A stretch of 64,000 bases of DNA, taken from assembly GCA_024233305.1 (NCBI GenBank), contig JACKPV010000038.1:52134-116133 (forward strand), read 5' to 3'. Below are positions 59,301 through 64,000 of the stretch, in pieces. A program made the position numbers and the translations under genes. Within the stretch, counting starts at the first letter, position 1. Each line of letters starts with the position of its first letter. Under the pieces are notes generated by a model. That model did no database searches. It was given only the letters and a program-made list of their open reading frames with translations, and was not told where the DNA came from. The stretch comes from Verrucomicrobiales bacterium (GTDB taxonomy: Bacteria > Verrucomicrobiota > Verrucomicrobiia > Limisphaerales > J093).

Positions 59301-60370
59301 CAGACGCGCGGCCGCTCGTAGAGATGCGCGATGGACGCGGCGATCTTGGCCTTGATGAGGTCCTTGCCCAGGTGGGGTTGGTCGGAACCGGGGCCCTGGT
59401 TCCAGCGTTGGGTACGGTAGTAATCGCCGAACTCGAGGACATCCCGCCCGCGCCCGCCGTGGTCGCAGCCCATGATCATCCCGCGCTGTTGATGCCAGTC
59501 GAACACCGGCTTGAAGAAACTCTCCTCGCTCAACGCCACCAGCACGTCGTTGTAGTCCAGCCGGACCTTCGGCGTCCGCGGACCGATGTCCCGGAACAGG
59601 GCCGGCAACTCGGGCGTGAGATCGTAGCCTTTGCGTCTCTGAAACTCCTCCGCGAACTGCGCCGACCAAAGCCGACCGCTTACGCCAAAGCCGAGTTCAT
59701 CCGAAAAGAAGAAGTTCAGCCCCTGGCCGCCTTCGCCGGGAAAGCGGCGTTCGAACTGGCCGAAGAACTCCTCGCAATACCACTTGCCCGACTGCGGGTG
59801 CATCGGGTTCAACGACCACGGGACGGTTTCAGCGGTCACCCTGCCGTCGTTGTCCATCCGCAGCTGCTGGCCCCTGACTTCGGGATGCTTGCGCAGGAGT
59901 TCGTCCACGAACCAGCCCTGGCCGAAGCCCAGCGTGTAGTCGCTGAGGCTGATGCCGGCGCCCTGCTGCTTCGCGGCCTGCATGAACCAGCCTGCCAAAT
60001 CCCACCAGTCGTCCGAAAACAACGGCGGCTCGCTGGGATAGGTCAGGCCGTAGCTGCGCCCGCCTTGGTCGGAGTGGGCATAATTGATCTGGTAGCCGGA
60101 CACGCCCATGCCGTCCATCTGGTCGAGGATCCAGCCGAGCCGCTCCTTCGTCAGGGGATCGCCGAGCCACCAGAAGAACGGCACCGTGCCAAAACCCGGC
60201 GGCGGGTTCCGGAAACCGGGCAGCACGTCAAGGTCCGGGGAGCGATCAGCAAACCCCACCGCGTACGCGGGTGGCAGCGCGGGGTTGGCCGGATCGCTGA
60301 AGGACGGATCACCCCCGCGGGCGGCGGCCGTCGCCAGGACCAGCGGGACCAGGAGAAAACGGCAGGTCAT
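56384..60370 (-). CDS. Secreted GH106-like alpha-L-rhamnosidase
   Basis: A 1328-residue exported glycosidase. A signal peptide (about 1-19) is followed by the family opening RNPPPGFGTVPFFWWLGDPL and LGWILDQMDGMGVSGYQINY, and by LNFFFSDELGFG (Asp224/Glu225, candidate catalytic or metal acids) and RPRVWLEGFYGSGWG. The middle holds beta-sandwich modules and the C-terminal ~150 residues form a GH2-like sugar-binding domain (VTLDLGSVATSAEVRVNGTA, YRGATVSGLLGPVRIEL). Members release L-rhamnose from pectic rhamnogalacturonan and other glycans. With the oligogalacturonate-lyase-like gene at 44651 it points to pectin use. Confidence 0.8.
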   Translation of the reverse strand: MTCRFLLVPLVLATAAARGGDPSFSDPANPALPPAYAVGFADRSPDLDVLPGFRNPPPGFGTVPFFWWLGDPLTKERLGWILDQMDGMGVSGYQINYAHSDQGGRSYGLTYPSEPPLFSDDWWDLAGWFMQAAKQQGAGISLSDYTLGFGQGWFVDELLRKHPEVRGQQLRMDNDGRVTAETVPWSLNPMHPQSGKWYCEEFFGQFERRFPGEGGQGLNFFFSDELGFGVSGRLWSAQFAEEFQRRKGYDLTPELPALFRDIGPRTPKVRLDYNDVLVALSEESFFKPVFDWHQQRGMIMGCDHGGRGRDVLEFGDYYRTQRWNQGPGSDQPHLGKDLIKAKIAASIAHLYERPRVWLEGFYGSGWGTTSAGVVDATFANYVMGYNLLGIHGMYYSTHGGWWEWAPPDNTFRMPYWRHLRGFMECQQRLAYLLSQGHHRCDVAILYPVAPMAAGMDGPEAVRTAFQLGETLYGHGIDFDFIDFESVARSRVEEKELRVAGECYRVLVLPAMKAVRWSTIQKAANFARAGGVVVALGALPEASDRAGRDDPELEALVEQTFGRHAGTPSPVSGTRAGVRGQSNAHVLADADQVVALVGAAFPRDYEGPGAIQHRRIGPRDLYAIYNAPKDAECFFRATGRVERWDPWTGMTHLLAVTSQTDHGTKLKLPLTEEEIQLIVFTPGEPVFGESPISDLKSQIVLDGPWEFELQPTLDNRFGDFHWPPTPTLVGAEARRMNYAEETRADPGWQVPSFDDSTWRTVTCDFGPRFWKLGPLPDGAEAEAALAGLREIDAARPVEIAGRNYCWEPYEFSWRYGIENDCGHQGYHGLKEQVSDDLIGLGAIRHGHPACRRAPEEGGTRYYLWTSVQAPNTGTFPISRGGQQPAQAWLNGAPLDLKQRQATLEAGPNPLLLRYDNIGRGWIVFGAADPAGADEVEEDAVFPTAANWIWWPNETEDVATRYFRRAIELPAGVESARLRITCDNSYRVSVNGREVGSGSNWARVQEYDVTALLKPGAILVEVEARNEGGEGALIADLLVRDEHGTEIRMGTDAQWQAASSREDPDWAPAHVVAPFAGSLWAKHPLGPPRLDETPQSAEAATSGLPWNRDLSSRWYRNPNILPFDTRPQTTKPAGWYRFVAPPGLRALTIPVREAVRVWVDGREQEVRPSGDNASVVVGAPSRRPVVVALRVEQRRGEYGGAAFRDYLRLDCGAGELPAGDWSKAGVLETYSGGAWYRKAFDLPMDAAHGIVTLDLGSVATSAEVRVNGTAAGIKVAPPWTLDITRFVEAGENRIEVLVCNTLANHYVTIPTHYRGATVSGLLGPVRIELR

Positions 60371-60570
60371 GATGGAATCAGGTGGAGGTTTCCGGCACGG
60401 CCAGGAGCGCCAACCCGAACGCCGGGAATTGCTGGTGCCATTGAGTCACGCACGGATTCCTTACGCCCTTTTCCAAAAGAGGCGAGCGATTTGGACGAGC
60501 CGTCCCCATCATACCGCCGGAGTGGCGGGACTCGGCGGCGTGTGGCGGTCGGGAGCCGGTGAGCTGGCTC

Positions 60571-60605
60571 AGCCGTAACGATTCAGTCAATGGACCGCGG
60601 ATGGG
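60571..60605. repeat. Repeat B, left-end fragment
   Basis: The first 35 bases match the left end of repeat B (AGCCGTAACGATTCA, then GTCAATGGACCGCGGATGGG) and stop abruptly where the decayed TPR gene begins. The element is truncated and marks a breakpoint. Confidence 0.7.
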
Positions 60606-61253
60606 ACAGGCGTAGCCGCGCTCGGCGTGCGTGGCGGCGAGGAGTTACGGTTGGCCGGTCTGCTCGTTGGCGGGCACGCCGCCGTTGAGCGCCGTGCGGA
60701 GGTCGTCGAGCGCGGCTTGCGGCTCGCCGCTCAGCAGGTGCAGCCGGGCGCGTTCGAGCAGCAGGTCAATGTGGAAGAGGCCGAAGCCGCAGTCGCGGGC
60801 GATCTTCAAGCCGTCGGCGAGGGCGGTTTCCGCTGACTTGAGGCCCGAAGGGTCGGCAACCCACCAGCCCAGGGCATCGCCCTGGGTCCCGGAGTCCATG
60901 ACATCTGGATGAGCCCTGAAAGGGCGCGACAGGGTCTCCGCCGGGCGTTTGTTTCGCCCTTTCAGGGCTTGGGGATTGGCTGGGTCCGTTAACCCAGGGC
61001 GTTGCCCTGGGCTGGTGGGTTGAGCCCTTTCAGGGCATACCGAGCCGGATGCATCCGCCAGCGCGATGCGGGCCTGGACCAGCGCGGCCCAGCAGAGGAC
61101 TTCCTTGGCATCGCGCGCCACGGCCCAGTCGTGAGCCGAGGCGAGCAGCGTTTCGGCCTGCGCGAGATCGCCGGCTTCGCGGTGCGGGCCGGAGCGGATG
61201 AGGCGGCAAGGCGGTTCAAGGTAGTTACCTTCACATGCCTCCTCGCGAAGCAC
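60606..61253 (-). pseudogene. Decayed TPR-domain protein fragment
   Basis: The readable part has TPR-like helices (QAETLLASAHDWAVARDA, EVLCWAALVQARIALADA, LLLERARLHLLSGEPQAALD). It has no proper 5' end, contains a 180-base palindromic insertion that keeps the frame, and meets a stop codon (TAA, about 60645) after NEQTGQP, beyond which the same frame continues sensibly as LLAATHAERGYACPIR to the repeat B fragment. It is therefore the truncated, nonsense-interrupted end of a longer TPR gene, of the sort found behind NACHT, CHAT or kinase domains. Confidence 0.6.
60859..61038. repeat. Nested palindromic repeat inserted in the TPR gene
   Basis: Outer arms AACCCACCAGCCCAGGGC (60859-60876) and its exact complement (61004-61021) enclose inner arms AGCCCTGAAAGGGCG (60912-60926) and its exact complement (60955-60969). 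The last ~17 bases again carry the inner unit (GAGCCCTTTCAGGGC). Such REP-like elements are dispersed in genomes of several phyla and are moved by a Rayt-type transposase encoded elsewhere. The insertion length keeps the host frame open. Confidence 0.75.
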
Positions 61254-61507
61254 GTCAATGTTCGCCTCGGTTACCTACCGGGTTTGGGGGGAGCGGGGGG
61301 CGGCAGAACCGTTATCAGCCCTCGAAAATGAATGGGCGCAGTTCGCTCCTCCCGCCACCGTGGGTGTTGTGAAGGTCTTCATGGGCCCGGATCGCGGCGC
61401 CAGATTGGGCGCTTTGGCGCCGCGTTGCCGGCCTTTTCTGCCAGCGGTGTTTTCTCGGTGCGCATCTCATCTTGCCGCCCGAACCACCGCGCCCCCCCCC
61501 CCCGCGG
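61254..61507. other. Gene-poor stretch with a long C-run
   Basis: No supported gene lies here. A homopolymeric C-run (61490-61503) and G-rich tracts at 61280-61300 are present. The region is flanked on both sides by decayed genes, so it looks like a degenerate insertion zone. Confidence 0.4.
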
Positions 61508-61509
61508 GT

Positions 61510-61660
61510 CCTAATCGTAATCCTAATCGAAATCGCACCCCATGCTCCTGAAGTAGCGGTAACACCCAAGCCACAAACGCCGACGCTGCCCAGTAAACCT
61601 CCACCTTCTCGTGATCGAAGATGCGATCCACGAGATGATGATTACGATTACGATTACGAG
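61510..61660 (-). pseudogene. Four-helix-bundle (S23-like) protein remnant between ATTACG-type repeats
   Basis: Read on the minus strand, RIFDHEKVEVYWAASAFVAW then VLPLLQEHG matches the first helix of the small four-helix-bundle proteins related to the 23S rRNA intervening-sequence family, then breaks into simple-sequence repeats. Tandem ATTACG-type units (61636-61660) precede it and AATCG-type units (61508-61540) follow. Only the N-terminal ~30 residues survive. Confidence 0.5.
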
Positions 61661-61924
61661 ACCGAGATCGAAGCACCGGACCAGCCGGAACCAGCAACAC
61701 GCGGCGGGCACGGCGGTGTGGTTGGCCTGCCGTTTCAATCCTCCGTCTTCAGCGCCCGCGGGCCGAACACCCCGCCGGGCCAAGTGTCCGGGTGCGCCTG
61801 CCACTTCACAGGATCCCTTGGTCAAGGAGGATTGAGATGGACTCGCCGGGAGAATCCGACGATACCGAGTCTGCTCATCGTGCTGTTCGAGAGAAGGTCT
61901 GAAAACGCGCACCTGAATGAACCG

Positions 61925-63319
61925 ATGACCATTGGACGCAACGCCCCGTGCCCCTGTGGCAGCGGCAAGAAATACAAGAAGTGCTGCCTTGCCAACGACG
62001 AGGCCGCCGCCCGTGTCACCGCTCTGGCTGCCGCCCGCGCCGCTGAGGAGGAGCGTGAGGCTGAGGAAGCAGCCCGACTCGCGGAATGGGAAAGGCAACC
62101 TCAGGAATGGCAACCGCTGCCCACGGACGAATCGCCGGACGAAGCGACCAAATCGACTGCCCGGGGGCCGGATTGGCCGCCCTTGTCGGATGCCGACCAG
62201 CAGTTGGTCGATGCCTGGTGGGAGGAGGTCGGTCCGGTTTACACGGGACGGGGCGGACGAAAACCGCACGGTTGGCTGCTCGAGCGGGTCCTCGCGTTTC
62301 TGGACCAGCAGCCCCGGCTGTTCCGCTACCTCTATCTGCACGAGGAGTTCCTGTTCGAATTGGGCGCTGCCCTGGCGCGTGCCGAATGCACGGGCGATTA
62401 TCTGGCGTTGCTCCGGCGGCTGCGCGACGAACAACCGGAGATGTACTTCGAGTGCTTTGGCTACTACGACGAGGACCTGCTCACCGAGGCGCTGCGAACC
62501 GGGCGGCGCGAGGAGATCCCCGCGTGCCTGCGACTTTTCCAGGAGCATCCCGTCAAGCACATCGACCACTTCGCGCGGGTGGTGGACTTGCTGGCCTGGC
62601 GCGGTTACGAGCCGGAATTGAAGGCGTTGCTGGAACCGACCGCCCGGAAGATCGACGATTCACCGGAAGTGTTGGCCGGCGAATTTGGACTGGAATGGCT
62701 GACCAACCTCGCCATGTTCCCGTTCCTCGAGGCAGGGGACGCCTCGCCCGCGGCGATGGACCGTTTGCGTGAAGCGGCGATGGTTCCGGGCTATTTGAGT
62801 GATGATGCCGCGAACCGCCACTGGTTGGCCCGCGCGGTCATCCTGAGTTCCCGCTCTCCCGCCGAGGCGGGCCTGGATCTCAACGCCACCGGGTACAAGT
62901 GGCTTCACGACGACGTGGGCTGGGGTTTTGCCGGCTGGTTGCGCCGGACGCGGGGGCTGGCTTGGAGCAGCGCACGCCTGCTGGCCGACGCGCTGCTCCG
63001 GTATTGGGCGTGGAAGGAGGAACGGAAGAAACCCACCAGCCCATTCGGCCTGAGCAAAGAAAGGCTCGATCACTACCTGGCGCAGTGCTGCGGAGACTTC
63101 ATGTGCATCAACGGCGTGCGTGCCTTGTCCACGTTGCAGGCGTTTCATTACTTCACCGATTACCTGGTCGCCAACGACTGCTTCAACCCCGCAGACGCCC
63201 TTCGGCTTCAAGCCGCCGCCGCCAGCTTTTACGAGACCATCCGGTCCGCGGTGGATAGCTGCGACTCCGGATATCGGCTTTGCCCCACCTACCAGGCGCT
63301 CATTGCCGCAAGAGATTGA
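61925..63319 (+). CDS. SEC-C motif protein of unknown function
   Basis: A 464-residue cytoplasmic protein. It begins MTIGRNAPCPCGSGKKYKKC, the zinc-binding SEC-C motif known from SecA and many nucleic-acid or chaperone-linked proteins; this placement supports ATG 61925. A charged, Ala/Glu-rich linker (residues about 25-65) follows, then a long helical region (DYLALLRRLRDEQPEMYFEC, then LAWRGYEPELKALLEPTARK) resembling TPR/HEAT-like helices. The function is unknown; the zinc motif is the only firm identification. It converges with the DUF4276-like gene and overlaps its end by 20 bases. Confidence 0.75.
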   Translation: MTIGRNAPCPCGSGKKYKKCCLANDEAAARVTALAAARAAEEEREAEEAARLAEWERQPQEWQPLPTDESPDEATKSTARGPDWPPLSDADQQLVDAWWEEVGPVYTGRGGRKPHGWLLERVLAFLDQQPRLFRYLYLHEEFLFELGAALARAECTGDYLALLRRLRDEQPEMYFECFGYYDEDLLTEALRTGRREEIPACLRLFQEHPVKHIDHFARVVDLLAWRGYEPELKALLEPTARKIDDSPEVLAGEFGLEWLTNLAMFPFLEAGDASPAAMDRLREAAMVPGYLSDDAANRHWLARAVILSSRSPAEAGLDLNATGYKWLHDDVGWGFAGWLRRTRGLAWSSARLLADALLRYWAWKEERKKPTSPFGLSKERLDHYLAQCCGDFMCINGVRALSTLQAFHYFTDYLVANDCFNPADALRLQAAAASFYETIRSAVDSCDSGYRLCPTYQALIAARD

Positions 63320-63893
63320 GCAAGCGCACGATTTCGCGGTAGCACTTATCGAAGGAAGCGGCGGAGCGGGCCGCGTTCATGTCGAAAGCCGAAGTAAGCG
63401 CGGGTTGATCCGACGACTCTGAGTAGGCCTGGCCGCGTGGCATCCGATTGGCCAGCCACTCCTTCGCGCCACGGATGTCCTCAGGTTTGGCCGGTCCAAC
63501 CAGATCGAGCGGGAGACCGCGTTTCCCGCGCAAGGACTCCGCCGCGGCCAGGAACCAAGCCTCGTATTCGCGTTTAGCGAGCACGACGGAAATGGGGAGG
63601 TCGGCGCGGGCGGCTCTGGCACGCTGCAGCAGCTCCGGGGCATCCTGCGCTGGGCAGCCGTCGTCACAATCCAGCAGCAGCAGAATGCCCCCTTGACCGC
63701 CGTTCTTGCGAGCGGCCAGCTCGATGGTACGTTCGATCTCGCCCTCCTTGGCGAGACGGGATCCAGGCACGCGGAGGACGGGGTGAACCGAGATGGACAG
63801 GGCCGGGTCGAGGGTTTGAGCGATGCGCCGGACAAGGACTGGAACGGCTTCGCACTCGCCATGTCCCTCCACAATGCAAGCGATGCGCAGCAT
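63300..63893 (-). CDS. DUF4276 TOPRIM-like protein
   Basis: A 197-residue protein with the opening MLRIACIVEGHGECEAVPVL, a strand with the EG-x2-E acid, and an acidic DxD motif in LLLLDCDDG (Asp75, Asp77), the layout of TOPRIM-fold DUF4276 proteins. These usually pair with an AAA/OLD-like ATPase and are found in defence-type and repair-type loci. I chose ATG 63893, one base after the stop of the upstream gene, so the two are translationally coupled. The nuclease role is inferred from the fold. Confidence 0.7.
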   Translation of the reverse strand: MLRIACIVEGHGECEAVPVLVRRIAQTLDPALSISVHPVLRVPGSRLAKEGEIERTIELAARKNGGQGGILLLLDCDDGCPAQDAPELLQRARAARADLPISVVLAKREYEAWFLAAAESLRGKRGLPLDLVGPAKPEDIRGAKEWLANRMPRGQAYSESSDQPALTSAFDMNAARSAASFDKCYREIVRLLNLLRQ

Positions 63894-63894
63894 G

Positions 63895-64000
63895 TCAATC
63901 AAGGCACTTTCCAAACAGTTCCATCTGGCTTGCTGGGGTCTTATCAAGCGCCTCCAAGTCCGGGGCCAACTGGTTCAGGCGGAGCAATTCTCCTGCCGTG
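63895..64000 (-). CDS. C-terminus of the upstream partner gene (5' part outside window)
   Basis: The last 34 residues of a frame that enters from beyond the window end at TGA 63895-63897, one base before the DUF4276 start. The tail (AGELLRLNQLAPDLEALDKT) is helical. The usual partner of DUF4276 is an AAA-family ATPase, so this is probably its C-terminus, but the ATPase motifs are outside the window. Confidence 0.5.
   Translation of the reverse strand, partial: TAGELLRLNQLAPDLEALDKTPASQMELFGKCLD

Noticed and set aside
61280..61310. G-rich tract as a possible quadruplex regulator
   Set aside because: It lies in a decayed zone with no gene to regulate nearby.
61472..61924. A longer start for the SEC-C protein containing a DYDYDYETE run
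   Set aside because: The run is translated simple repeat around a decayed gene on the other strand; the SEC-C motif starts exactly at ATG 61925.

Overview
The window is high-GC bacterial DNA that most resembles a free-living member of the Verrucomicrobiota (Limisphaerales/Pedosphaerales-like). This is inferred from gene content: Tat-exported Gfo/Idh/MocA and DUF1080 proteins, ECF sigma factors with a membrane tail, YfhO-type membrane proteins, and giant secreted proteins with thrombospondin-3-like calcium repeats, Calx-beta and pre-peptidase domains. No rRNA, tRNA, CRISPR array, phage or complete transposase was seen.

Layout. 1-5277: secreted RTX/Calx-beta adhesin and a coupled SurA/PrsA-like foldase. 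5298-10010 (minus): SET-domain methyltransferase, beta-CASP metallo-beta-lactamase RNase, and a sugar-isomerase/MFS pair. 10580-13794: methyltransferase coupled to a YfhO membrane protein. 14070-19373: a self-contained four-gene porin-cytochrome locus (eight-heme cytochrome, MtrB/PioB-like barrel, nine-heme cytochrome, small monoheme cytochrome, terminator). It looks like an outer-membrane electron conduit and is the most notable system here. 19748-25660: TrpG/PabA, HPr, a YiiX-like permuted papain protein, a phosphatase fused to a cytochrome c'-like tail, and an outer-membrane barrel. 25971-35783: sigma factor with a membrane tail, then a 2780-residue subtilisin-like surface protease. 35855-46458: MnmA, sugar-isomerase and glycoside-degradation genes, a PL22-like oligogalacturonate lyase and a DCC-family protein. 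47048-53903: secreted protein, an Nramp-like/DHDPS-like/epimerase operon, and cytochrome bd oxidase (cydAB). 53903-56131: repeats, decayed sigma and kinase remnants, one conserved unknown. 56384-60370: a GH106-like alpha-L-rhamnosidase. 60571-61700: decayed genes and palindromic repeats. 61925-64000: SEC-C protein and a DUF4276 TOPRIM-like gene with the end of an upstream partner.

How it fits together. The cell appears to degrade plant polysaccharides (rhamnose and galacturonate-containing pectins) with secreted enzymes, oxidise the sugars through isomerases and Gfo/Idh/MocA dehydrogenases, and respire either on low oxygen (cytochrome bd) or, by inference, on extracellular acceptors through the porin-cytochrome conduit. 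Two families of short non-autonomous repeats share one 15-bp terminus (AGCCGTATCGATTCA), suggesting mobilisation by a single transposase encoded elsewhere.
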